From: Struthidea cinerea
Taxonomy: Eukaryota > Chordata > Aves > Passeriformes > Corcoracidae
Direction: 5' to 3'
Length of the DNA: 64,000 nucleotides
Assembly (NCBI GenBank): GCA_013397865.1
Contig: VZTI01004947.1
Coordinates: 2,347,937-2,411,936 of the forward strand
The position numbers and the translations under genes were made by a program. How positions within the stretch are numbered: position 1 is the first letter of the stretch; every line of letters starts with the position of its first letter. Shown one piece after another: positions 15,791 through 26,801 of the stretch. A model generated the notes under the pieces. That model did not search any database. It saw only the letters and a program-made list of their open reading frames with translations, and had not been told where the DNA came from.

Positions 15791-15796
15791 AATAAA
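15791..15796 (+). terminator. BUD31: BUD31 poly(A) signal
   Basis: AATAAA lies 193 bases past the stop codon. Alternatives are ATTAAA at 15708-15713 and AATAAA at 15740-15745, so tandem 3' ends are possible. Confidence 0.75.
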
Positions 15797-16277
15797 GTTT
15801 GCCTTCCTGAGAGAGTGGCATGATCTGGTGAAACTCTCCTGTGCCCCTTTTCTCCTGTTGGATCTGTTCTGGGTGCTTGAAGGTTGTTCTGCACATTGTG
15901 AGCTGCTCCGGGGTTTTTCCTCAACTAGGTCCATTTAAAAGGCAGTGTGGAAAGGAAATACAGTTCCCAAATGTCCTGTCTGAGCTCTTCCCTGACCACG
16001 TGCAGATGGAAGCTGAATTTCACTGGAATTCTCTGCTGGAATTAATGCACAGATCCCTTCAGGAATGCCAGCAGTCTAGAGTCTTACAGGTCACATGTGA
16101 AATGACAGAACACAGGACAGAGACAAAACCAGCACTGAGCTAAACCCCTGTTAAATCTGATTTTGCTTCTTCCTTGTTTTGTACAGGGTTTGCTAAACTG
16201 CAGCCCATCTAATCCTTGGCAGTTGAAGGAAATTCACTGAAAATGTATTTGCTCCTCCTTAAAACAAAAGGAAATAT

Positions 16278-16283
16278 TTTATT
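16278..16283 (-). terminator. PTCD1: PTCD1 poly(A) signal
   Basis: On the minus strand this reads AATAAA, about 120 bases beyond the PTCD1 stop codon. It leaves under 500 bases between the convergent PTCD1 and BUD31 3' ends. Confidence 0.75.
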
Positions 16284-16401
16284 ATGTAGCTATTGCAAGA
16301 AGTTTGCAACTGGGGGTTGGGCAAATACGAAGCAGCTTTACTACAAGCCAGTTTAAAGAAGCAAGTCACGCATCTTCCTTGTGGTGGAAAAACTTGAAAC
16401 T

Positions 16402-19400
16402 TCAGCATCCTGCTCCCTTTTCCTGCACAGCCTCTGCCTCGCTGTCCTGCCCACCAGGCTTTGCTGTCCTGTACTTGGCCCAGGGGTGGGGGGTCTCCTC
16501 TCCAGCCATAACTTTTAACCAGCGGTAGTAGTAGCCACGGAAACCATCAATCTTCTCCAGGTATGGGTTTTTGTACTTATACTGCAAAGAGAAATCCAAC
16601 AAAACAAGTTTCTGTTAGATCAGAGCTCACTTGGGCACCAGCCTGCAGGAGCTACAAGGTGCTACCGAAGAAACAGCAATCAAGTAATCATCAGCCAGAT
16701 CAGACAAACCCAAAGGACACTCAGGCAGACATTTATGATTCCCCTCCCTTGTTGGTGTCCTTTGTGATGCCTTCACACCCTGTCAGTCCTGGCTCCTTAC
16801 CCTGTCAAATTTGGGAGGGTACCGTGCTGCGAACTCCAGCTGCCGGATGATCACTTCATTGGGAGGCACCTGGTTATTCCTCATGTCCCGCAGGATCTCC
16901 GTGAGGTAACTGTAATCCAGTTGCCTCACAGCTGCAGCAATGAGGGTGCTGTAGATGTACTTGTTGGGAGTTATTCCAGACCTCTGGAAAGAACAAATGC
17001 TACAGTTAAAGAAGCTGACTAGTGCAGGACTCGCAGAAGGAAAAGGCAGAGAGGCACTTGTCACACAAGGAGCACAACTCTCACCGTGGGACCTGTGAAG
17101 CAGCTTGTGCAGTGCCTGCACAGGTGCAGGACAGATCACCTGAGCTCCAGCTACTCTGGAGCTGCATGTTTTTGGGGAGAGAACAAAACCACTCGCCACA
17201 AAAACCTAAGCAGGTTTTTCAAAAGCATTAACCCTTCACTTTGCCTCTTCCTGCAGCTCAGATCCCAAGCAGCAGCAGATTTTTCTTTGATTACCTTCAA
17301 ATCCGAGAGCAGCTGCAGTCCGTCCTGCTGTTTGTGGCAGGCAATTGCCAAGTTACAAAATGTCTGGAGGTTAGGTGACAGTCTCCTCTTCACCAGAGCT
17401 GGCAGCACACTCTGCAAGATACAAGTGTCGGCATCACTTCCCAAAAAAATCTCACTGTAGCTTTCCAAATAGGGACCTGGACGTGCTAGAATAGAATCCA
17501 TAAATACTTAGAAATTAACCCCAGCACCACCTTGTGGAAAACAGTGTGAGATCCCAGTTTCTATTGTGGACAGGGAAATGTGTCTCAGTAAAACACAGGA
17601 GGCCTGAGATCGGGAAGTGGTGATGGGGCTGGTTCTGAGGTTTTTCTCTCACCTTTGCTCCCTCCAGGTCTCCCTGTTTACTTCTCTTCCTCATTAAAGT
17701 GTTAAAGAAGGTCACATCTACTTTTACTTTATGATCATCCAACAGTGCCAGCAAAGAGGACTCTGAGGGGCTTTGGGGTTCCACAAGCTCAGCCAGTAAT
17801 GTGAACGTTTTGATGTTGGGCTCTGCATTGTCCTCTTTCATTTTGTTCAAGAATCCCTCCACATCCCCCATCAAAGCCAGTCTATGGGATGGCGTGGCCA
17901 CTGTCCCCAAGGAAACCACGGCTGTGTCAGGCATCCTGGAATCCAACAAGTTGGGCAGGTTGCAGAAAGGCAGCTTCTGGCTTGGGTGTGCCTGTTCCTG
18001 CTCCATCTCACTCTGGGCTCGCCTCATCAAGGCTCCAGCCCTGCTGTGAGTGACGCTGGGGCTGTCAGGAGCAGCTGATTCTGCCCGAGCCACGTCTTTA
18101 TTTTGTTGCTGGATCCGTTCCTTGGGCTGCACCGAACTCTCCTGAAATAATTGCTTTTCCATAGCTTCCACATCCAGCTGGACAGCAGCACTCTCTGATG
18201 CCTTCTTCCTCTGATTTTTCACCTTTTCCTTCCACCTGCCAGGTGGCAGCTGTAGCTGAGGTGAGCTCTCAAGGGGACTGAGCAGGAGTTTAGAGGCCAT
18301 GGCAGGATCGCCGATCCCACAGTCTCTGGCTGCACGCAGCATCAGGTTGTAGGTGTGGCTGTCAGCCTTTATTCCCAGCTTATTCATTTGTTTCCAAACC
18401 TGAAGAGGGGAAGATGGATATTAAATACTAAGACCATCTCTAACAGCCTCTAAGCACATCTGTGGGATCTGTGTGAGAAGGAGAGAATTTACAGCATGAC
18501 AAGGACAGTGGCCTTGAGCTGGAGAGCCCTGTGAGATGATCCAGGGCTATTTACCAGCACATGAGATGTCCCGAGCAAAGTCCAGTTTTCAGAACTTGTG
18601 CTAGGAGGAGCTGAACTCCTCCCACTCCACCACCCCGCTGCCTTCCATGTGTTCAAGTGATGGTTACAGCACAGCAGCACTTTTCCCCCTCTCCTAGAAC
18701 ACGAGCACAAACCTGCAAGGCAAATCGGAAGCCATTTTCGCTGTCTTTTATGCAGCTCATGAGAAGGAAGCTGAAAGTCTCAGCTGTGAGGACATGGCCC
18801 TTCTGCACAATTTCCTGAAAAGAGCAGAGAGAGCATTAAACCTCCCAGTTACCCTGTGTGGTGAAGCTCAAATACCACTGTCATCTTCTGGGGAAAGATG
18901 TAACAAAGCATAGGGTGAGCTCCAAGTGTTTGAGCAGAATGATTGCTCTGGGAGAGAGCAATTTATGGGAATCTGGGGGCAGGAACAGCAACCCTTTTAG
19001 ATGTTCTCAGAAGGGCCCTGCTGAGAAGAGCTGCTACAAGAGCTCTAAAAAGAGCCAGGTCTTCAAAACAAGGAAAAGACACAAATGGTATCTGCGAACT
19101 CTGTCACAAAAACTCTGGTAAGCTTTTGACACACCTAATCAGTTTTAAAGCCAAAGCTGCCTTCTTTTAGGTAATTAAGCTTAACGTTTGGTATGTACAA
19201 TTCCACTGTATGACAATAAGGATCAATGAAATATAAACACATGATCTGTAATTATCTCTGCTGAAAATGAAATTAAAACCCGATGCAACATGACAACTTC
19301 CAGGAGCCTTAACCCCAACAGATTAGGGGGAAAAAGCCACCTATTTACCTTGAGTACATCCAAGCACATCTTTAGGTCTGAGCAGAGGGCACAGACCTTC

Positions 19401-20898
19401 AGCAGGGCATGGTAGGTGATGAGGTTCAGCTCCTCATTTTTGCTCTGCAGCTGCTGCCGCAGTTTCAGGGCACTCTGCAGCCCTGAGTCCTTCCATGGAG
19501 ACTCAGCACAGGCGTTGAACAGGGCTGTGTAAGTGGCCTCTGTGGGGATTAACCCTCGTTTTTTCATCTAGAGGAAGAGAAGAAGGATTTGAACTGGCTT
19601 TTTTGCAAAAGGACATCTTGAATTTTTTAACTTGTTTTTAAGAGTTTCAGGCTAAGAAGGTGCCAACACTAACTCGAAGGCATTTTGGAGACAAAGTAAC
19701 ATGACTGAATGCTTGAAATGGTTTTTGCTTAGAAAATGTTTTGAGAGAGAAGTTAAACCTACATCATTGTAGAGCCTGAATGCCTTTTTCACATAGCCAA
19801 CCCTGCCGCAGCCGCCAATGAGAACGGTGTAATTGCTTTCTTCTGGCTGGACACGCTCCTCCTTCAGCATCTGCACCTCAAACAGCTCCAGAGCCTCTGC
19901 CAGCTACAAGGATGAGAAAAATCCATCACGAGGCAGAAAGAAAATCAAATACAATGGATATTAATATATGCAGCTGTGGGCAGATTGTAGTGCAAGTCCT
20001 ACAAAGTGTGGGGTTCCTCACGAGACGGCTGGAGAAGGTCTTTGGACAAGGGCATGTGGTAACAGGACAAGGCAGGATGGCTTTAAGCTGACAGAAGGGA
20101 GATTTAGGTTACATATTGGGAAGAAATACTTTACTGTGAGGGAAGTGAGGCATTAGCACAGGGTGCCCAGAGAAGCTGTGGCTGCCCACATCCCTGAAGT
20201 GTCCAAGGCCAGGCTGGACGGGGCTTGGAGCAACCTGGGATAGTGGAAGGTGTCCCTGCCCATAGCAGGGGATGGAACTGAATGATCTTTAAGGTCCTTC
20301 CAACCCAAGCTGTTCTATTATGATTCTACAAGAAATTACTATTTTAATTCTTTCTGTAAAGATACCAAGTGATAGAGACTGGTCAGAGCTGTATCTTTTA
20401 TCAGTGCTATTCAAAACAAGAGAAGAGCTGGGCTCAAACCTTGTCCTCTTTGATGAGGGCCTTGCACCGTAGGAAATACCAGTATGGGGTGTTCTTAGGC
20501 CCACGTCGAGGTTTTCTTTCTGGTTCTTCTTCTCCTTCTTCTTGAATCTTTAAATCCCGAAAGTGCGCTGTGGTTTTGTGGTAATATTTTCTAGAGGAAA
20601 ATTTATCGGACAGCGTCCCGAACTCCACGCCTTCATCATCATCATCATCATCCTTCTGCCCCTCGGTAGCTCCAGCGGAGCTGCCAGCACTGATCTCTCT
20701 CGGGTCGCTGCCGGGCAGTTTGCAGGAAGCCTGGGAGGAGCTGCACGTTCTCCAGCCCGGCAGCGAGTCCTGGCCGGGGGGCCGGGGCAGGAGCGGCGCC
20801 TGCCCGGATCCAACCCCGGGGGCTGCGCACCGCGCCCGCAGCAGAGCAGGAGAGGCGTAGTGGCACCAGCGGGAAACGAGGAGCCGCAGGGAGCCCAT
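16402..20898 (-). CDS. PTCD1: PTCD1, pentatricopeptide repeat domain protein 1, mitochondrial
   Basis: A mitochondrial-matrix PPR protein that binds mitochondrial leucine tRNAs and takes part in 16S rRNA and mitoribosome metabolism (family knowledge). Exons in transcript order: 20898-20440, 19903-19763, 19567-19349, 18814-18713, 18399-17653, 17411-17295, 16983-16801 and 16581-16402. All junctions are phase 0 and GT-AG, giving 715 residues (human 700). The N-terminus MGSLRLLVSRWCHYASPALL is Arg-rich and non-acidic, as in a mitochondrial presequence. Then come a six-Asp run, EFGTLSDKFSSRKYYHK and NTPYWYFLRCKALIKEDK. PPR units include SNYTVLIGGCGRVGYVKKAF and ATYTALFNACAESPWKDSGL. A long poorly conserved linker lies in the 747-base exon, followed by NLQTFCNLAIACH and RQLEFAARYPP. 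A CR1 tail is inserted in the first intron. Confidence 0.97.
20026..20327 (+). mobile_element. CR1 LINE 3' tail in PTCD1 intron 1
   Basis: Recognised by the CR1 order 'ggtctttggacaagggcatg', 'tgcccagagaagctgtggct', 'ctggaaggtgtccctgccc'-like text and the end 'ctattatgattct'. It is antisense to PTCD1. An 'attctac' sequence follows the terminus. Confidence 0.9.
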
Positions 20899-21128
20899 GA
20901 TGTGCCCGCTGCCTCCGGAAGCGAGCGGGTGCGGAGCGGGAACAGGACCGGGAGCGGGATCGGGATCGCGATCGGAACCCGGATCCGGCCCCGCGCCCGC
21001 ACCATCCCCCGTCACCCCTCCCCGGACCCGCGGCGCCTGCGCGCACGGAAGGGGCGTGTCCTCGGCGGAGCCGGCGGTCTCTGATTGGCGAGTGCGCGCG
21101 CGCTGCCCGCCGGGCGGAGGCGCCCCGG
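20740..21128. promoter_or_regulatory. CpG island with the divergent PTCD1/CPSF4 promoter (left half)
   Basis: GC-rich sequence from inside PTCD1 exon 1 up to the N run. It holds an ETS-type site 'ccggaagcg' at 20915-20923, 17 bases upstream of the PTCD1 start codon. An inverted CCAAT box (gattgg, 21083-21088) reads CCAATC on the PTCD1 strand. The hexamer-like repeat 'gggagcgggatcgggatcg' lies at about 20949-20968. The CPSF4 start site should lie in or beside the following gap. Confidence 0.7.
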
Positions 21129-21435
21129 NNNNNNNNNNNNNNNNNNNNNNNNNNNNNNNNNNNNNNNNNNNNNNNNNNNNNNNNNNNNNNNNNNNNNNNN
21201 NNNNNNNNNNNNNNNNNNNNNNNNNNNNNNNNNNNNNNNNNNNNNNNNNNNNNNNNNNNNNNNNNNNNNNNNNNNNNNNNNNNNNNNNNNNNNNNNNNNN
21301 NNNNNNNNNNNNNNNNNNNNNNNNNNNNNNNNNNNNNNNNNNNNNNNNNNNNNNNNNNNNNNNNNNNNNNNNNNNNNNNNNNNNNNNNNNNNNNNNNNNN
21401 NNNNNNNNNNNNNNNNNNNNNNNNNNNNNNNNNNN
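21129..21435. other. Assembly gap (307 N)
   Basis: An unresolved run of N lies inside the CpG island between PTCD1 and CPSF4. The flanks are extremely GC-rich on the left (cgccccgg) and G-rich on the right (ggagggtgggctggg). It most likely hides CPSF4 exon 1. Confidence 0.95.
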
Positions 21436-21940
21436 GGAGGGTGGGCTGGGCAGGGCTGGGAGGTTTTCAGGGATCTGAGCGTCTTCCTCAGGTCTTATCC
21501 ATAGATCCACCCATCTTTCGCTTTCCCCGTGAGGTTTCTGTCTTAACCCAGGTGTTTTTCTTTTCTACTTAGTGAAATCAGTAGTTATTACCCAGCCAGG
21601 CTGGAAAATTAAACTTGAGGTGTTGCCGTGAATAAAGATAGCTCTCCTGCAAAGTACTTTATATTTCCTTTTCTATTCACTTTTGGTAGATGAGGCATTT
21701 CGATGATAGGAGTCATTATCTTGAGGTATATCCGTGGCTGACTCTAAATATTTTCCTTCAGTCTGACACCGACTCAGGAGACTCGTAGTTTGCTAAATTT
21801 TTCTGGCTGGGCTACTAAACTTGTGCTTAACTCCCTTGAGCGTTCCTGTTGGTCAGGATCAGCAAGGGATAACATGCTAATGGTTGTTTCAGGTAGTTCT
21901 GATAAAAAAATATAAGACTATTAATGCCATGACTATAAAT

Positions 21941-22007
21941 ACAGGGTTCAGGAGTTGGACTTTGATGATCCCTGTGGGTCCCTTCCAACTCAGGATATTC
22001 TGTGATA
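21941..22007 (+). mobile_element. CR1 LINE 3'-terminal fragment
   Basis: 'ggagttggactttgatgatc' then 'gggtcccttccaactcagga' and 'tattctgtgata' is the last about 65 bases of a CR1 element. It lies in the CPSF4 intron upstream of exon 22299-22349. Confidence 0.8.
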
Positions 22008-22298
22008 TGACTGACTTAACAGCAGAGGAAAACCCAGCTGAGACCTTAGATAGCTGAAAAGGGAAACAAGCAGCTCCAAATCTCTGCAAATTCCTTTTTG
22101 TGTCCCTCAAGAAGAAAACAGATATTTTTGAGCGCCAGGCTTTAACAAGGAACTCCTGCAGGAAAGTAAATTCCCCAAACCAAAATATTACTTTTCTCTA
22201 GATGCTGGAGATCAGATTTTCTTTCTAGGGCAGAAATATTGTAAAAGTTGCCATGGAAGTTTGTTAAAATAAATAATGTTTCCTTGTTCTCTCCACAG

Positions 22299-25200
22299 AA
22301 TCGGGCGCAGCTGTCTGTGAGTTTTTTTTAAAGGCGGCATGTGGAAAAGGCAAGTTGTATGGAATATTGGAAAAGGCAATTATTCTCACAGGGTGGAGGG
22401 GTGAAAATAGATTTTCTAGCACTGTTTATAGTGCTCTTGTTTTGTAAAGCTGAGGGGCTAACCTAGACAGAGGATAAAACTGAAGGATGTTGGAATATCT
22501 GCAGCAATTGGGAAATAATGGCATTTTTTAAGGAAGTTGGGAAGTGAATAAGCAAAGCTTCTGTTAAAGGAAGGTTTGAACTCTCCACAAGCAGACTGTT
22601 AAAGGAAGGTTTGAACTCTCCACAAGCAGACTTTGCCGTGGATCTGCCTCTTAGTTGTTGTGGTTTTTAGTTGCCAGGATTAAGAACTGGAGACTTGGTT
22701 GTGAAGCTCATTAGAGGGTATCACAAGACTGTTTTGGAGCTCTCCGTTTTGCTGTTATCATTTAAGGCTGAAATCATAAGTGATGTTTTCTGAAACCCCT
22801 CTTGCAGAAGGGAACAAGGTGTTGCTGTTGCCTGATATGACGCATTTTAATTGTTCTTTTTTCCCTTCTCCTTGCCCCATCCACCCTTCACAGGAGGCAT
22901 GTGCCCGTTCCGACACATCAGTGGGGAAAAGACAGTTGTTTGTAAACACTGGCTACGAGGACTGTGCAAAAAGGGAGACCAGTGCGAGTTCCTGCACGAG
23001 TATGACATGACCAAGATGCCTGAGTGTTACTTTTACTCCAAATTTGGTAAGTAGCTCCTGCTTAACCTTCCTTGCTGGTGTGGGGGACTGAAGAAGGTCC
23101 TGGTGCATCCCTCTCATCCATCCTCAGAGCATTACATTCTTCTGTGTCTGATGTTAGATTGACGTTTTTCCAGATCTGCTTCACCTTATTATCCACATAA
23201 ATTTGTGATGTATTGTAGATGTCTTCACTTGAGAGCTTGTCCCTTGCAGGAAGAGGGGGGAAACTGCTGTTTTTACTGCTATTTTTTTTGCCTTAAGTTC
23301 ATTTTTTTGGGTATGACATGAGTAGGCTGAGCAGCTGGTCTTTGCATGACTCTGGTTTTGGGGAGCTGATGAGCAGCAGAGGGCATGGGAGTGCAAAACT
23401 TTTATGCACTTGCTTTCCAGCTCTGGAGATCTGGACATAATGAGGCAACTTGCTGCCAGAAACTTACAGTCTTGTAGGTTTCCTTGGATTGAGGTTAGTG
23501 TGCAATTTGTAGTTTCTCCACACTTCTGGTGCACTAAATGTTTGGGTTTTGTTACCATGACTGCTCTTTCAAATTTAGTTCCCCCACTGTTTTTAAAAAC
23601 AAAAATAATCCAGTCTGGTTGAACTTGGCTCACCAGGGATGAGTCCTTGGAGCTCTTCATGGAGGTTAAGGCAGGCAGTGAGACTGTTGTGCCTGAACTT
23701 ACAAATGTTGGCAACAGCTCTGTGGGAGCTACACGATCCGGGTAATGTTTTGAGAGTCATTTTGATCTCAAGCCTGCACAGTTGACTGGGAAGTGTGTTT
23801 GCCTTTGGTACAGGGGAATGCAGTAACAAGGAATGCCCATTCTTGCACATCGACCCGGAATCTAAGATCAAAGACTGTCCCTGGTATGACAGAGGCTTCT
23901 GTAAACACGGTATGTACCTGCCACAGTCGCTGTTTCTGTGGCTGGAGATCAAGGGTAGGGTGTTGCTGCTGTCTCTTTGCTGGTGGATGTTCTGCTGGGA
24001 TATGGATGTATGGAGTGTGAACTGCTGAGCTTTGTGTTGCAGGTCCCCTCTGCAGACATCGGCACACTCGGCGAGTCATTTGTGTGAATTACCTGGTAGG
24101 ATTCTGTCCAGAGGGGCCTGCCTGTAAATTCATGCAGTGAGTATGCTCCAGGCCTGCCCTGCAGCCTTGTTTGTTTGTTTCCCTTGTGATCTGCTACATG
24201 TCAAATGAGGGTTCTCCCGTGCTTCCCAATGGTTTGGAGATTTGCCAGTGTTTAGTTGAGCCAAAATTTTACTGATTTGAGGAATGAGAAAGTATTTCCA
24301 AGAGCATGTAGTGACAGGACAAGGGGGAATGATTTCAGACTGAAAGTGAGTAGGTTTAGATTAGACATTAGAAAAAAATTCTTCCCTGTGAGGGTGGGGA
24401 GGCCCTGGCACAGGGTGCCCAGAGAAGCTGTGGCTGCCCCATCCCTGAAAGTGTCCAAGGCCAGGCTGAATGGGGCTTGGGGCAGCCTGGTATAGTGGAA
24501 GGTGTCCCTGCTTATGGCAGGGGGTTGAACTGTATGAGCTTTGAGATCCCTTCCAACCCAAACCGTTCTACGATATGGGGCAGGGCCTCTCCAGGGAGCT
24601 CCCAGTAAGACTGGCATGGTGATTAGATGGCATCAGTGCAGTGGAATCACAGGGATTTATATTCCAGAAGGCAGAGGGATATGCTACACGCATGCAAAGA
24701 GAAATGGGGAGGGGGAGGTCTGTTTCCTGTGAGCCAGATTTAACTGGCTGAATGTTTTGTTGTTTGGAGTTACTTGACTGAGCTGATGATAAAATGTTGG
24801 CATATGATTTGGGAATCAATTTTCTTGTTTCCTTCTAAACCAGCCCTCGGTTTGAACTGCCAATGGGAACCACAGAGCAACCACCACTGCCTCAGCCAAC
24901 ACAAACACAGCAAAAGGTACCCAGATCCCCTGCCTCCCCACACAGCCACTCTCAAACCTCTCCCACAGTGCTTTAAAATAGAATAGATTGTCTAGTGGTC
25001 AAAACTGGGCACCCAGGCTCTTGAATCTGGACAAGAGAATTAAGCAGTGAGCAACCCTGAGTGCCATTATAGTGATGAAAGCCCCACAATTGTTCCAACT
25101 TCACATGGAGATCATGTCACAGAACACTCCCACGCTACACAGAAGCACATCATATGTGGTTGTGCAGCAGTCTGCCAGGTTTTGTAATCAGGGTGACATC

Positions 25201-26801
25201 CCTCCGTGATGGCAATGATATTTTAGCAGCCTAAACCTACTCTTCAAATCTGCTTTCCAGAGAAAAACAGGATCACTGGGCTTTGTAAGGCTCAGTGCTT
25301 GATTTCTTCTCTCTGGTGCTCCAGCTGGCAGAGCACCCACACACAGATTTGGAGGAAAATTGATCATTTGTCATATGGGGTGCTCTTTTCCCTTCTTATC
25401 AAAACAACAACCACAAAGATCTTTATCCTGGATACACTTAACGAGTCAGAACTCTTCTCCTACCCAACAGAGGACACCCCAAGTCATTGGAGTCATGCAG
25501 TCTCAAAATAACAACAGTGGGAACAGAGGACCCCGGCCGTTGGAGCAGGTCACCTGCTACAAGGTAATGCAGAGGGGAGGGCTGAGGAGGGAAAGGCTTT
25601 TTCACAGTGTAGAGAGGTTCATGAATTCTGAGCTTTGCTCAGTAGACATTGTGTGGTGCCTGGATACAGCTGTGGGAATTGGCCTTGAGTTCTGAGGTCA
25701 CTGCCTTGCCAGTCCTGGAGTTGCTGTGACAATGACAAATTCTGTAGGACTCTGCTGTGTGCTAATAAACGGGAAACCCTGCCCCAAAGACTGTAAGGAG
25801 ACTGTCAAGCTGCACATTTCAAAATAAGAGTTAATTTTTTTGTCTCATCAGCTAATTTTCTTACACTGGTGGGTGTAGATTCCATTCTCCCCTGTTAGCC
25901 TGGAAGGTCCTTGAAAATAACAGAAATTAGGTTTGCAAAGCCTGCTCAGTATTTGAGTTGTAAATGCACCCTGTGGTGTCAAACCAAGGAATGAGTTGTT
26001 CACCTTGGTTGCTCATTGAGGAGCACCAGGAAAATTTGGACACAATCAAGTTTCCATCTCCATATTTTTCCACAAAAGCCCTAATCACTATAAAAGGACA
26101 AAGAATCTTCCTGTCCCATTAGCCCTGACAGTTACATTTTACATGTCAGCTCTTGTGCTCGTTTGGGTGAAAATCACTCTGATTGGACAGGGATATTAAA
26201 TGGCTGAATCCGTTTCACTGGAAACCTTTAACAGCAGCCTATTATTTTATGTGCAAGTAAATTATAGATCTGGAGAAGGCTGTTGCACCAGATACTGGCA
26301 TTTCTCTGTCTTTGAGTAGCTTTCTGATGCAAAGTCATCTTTCTCAAGTTCAGAGGTGCTTTTCTGTGTTTAATTCAGGATAGCTGATCAGGAGAGTCCC
26401 TGTGGATATGGTGCATGTCAGATGGAGTAGTCTTAGAAGCCTCAAATGTTGAAATCCTCCTTGTGTGCTGAGGGTTCTCTCCTTTGAAATGCCTTAGGAT
26501 AACATGGCATCAGGTTACTCTCAGCATAGAAACAGCTTTTGCTCCAAGAAGTGGTAGCAGCCCATAAATCCTGTCCCTCCTGTGACACCCTGTTCCACTT
26601 CACCTGCTAAACGCTGCATCTTCCATGTGTGGAAAAGCTTCCAAATGGCAGCAGTTGCTGGGTGCCTTAATAAAGGCGGCTAGAAGGAAAAAGCTGGAAC
26701 TCTGCAATAATTCCTGTCTCTTTCTCTTTCAGTGTGGTGAAAAAGGTCATTATGCCAACAGATGCACCAAAGGACACCTGGCCTTTCTCAGTGGACAGTG
26801 A
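22299..26801 (+). CDS. CPSF4: CPSF4, cleavage and polyadenylation specificity factor 30 kDa subunit (5' partial)
   Basis: The zinc-finger subunit of CPSF that, with WDR33, recognises the AAUAAA signal in pre-mRNA (family knowledge). Exons: 22299-22349, 22894-23046, 23814-23909, 24043-24136, 24844-24916, 25471-25563 and 26733-26801, giving 208 residues plus stop. The first coding exon (about 35 residues in human) is missing, probably in the N gap. Five CCCH fingers of form C-x7/8-C-x5-C-x3-H are visible, for example GLCKKGDQCEFLH, GFCKHGPLCRHRH and GFCPEGPACKFMH. A C-terminal CCHC zinc knuckle CYKCGEKGHYANRC precedes the end GHLAFLSGQ. The intron 22350-22893 has a GC donor. Exon 25471 is read from the proximal acceptor, which gives the short isoform. 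It converges on ATP5MF. Confidence 0.95.
22561..22630. repeat. Perfect 35-bp tandem duplication
   Basis: The 35-base unit beginning 'ctgttaaaggaaggtttgaa' occupies 22561-22595 and is repeated exactly at 22596-22630. It lies inside the CPSF4 GC-AG intron. Confidence 0.95.
24300..24576 (+). mobile_element. CR1 LINE 3' tail in a CPSF4 intron
   Basis: CR1 order is clear: 'gcatgtagtgacaggacaag', 'ttcttccctgtgagggtggg', 'gcccagagaagctgtggctg', and the end 'cgttctacgatat'. It is sense to CPSF4, in intron 24137-24843. Confidence 0.9.

Noticed and set aside
20434..21510. 358-codon minus-strand frame running through the N gap
   Set aside because: Only 20440-20898 is real (PTCD1 exon 1). The remainder is N-derived X residues and GC-rich promoter.
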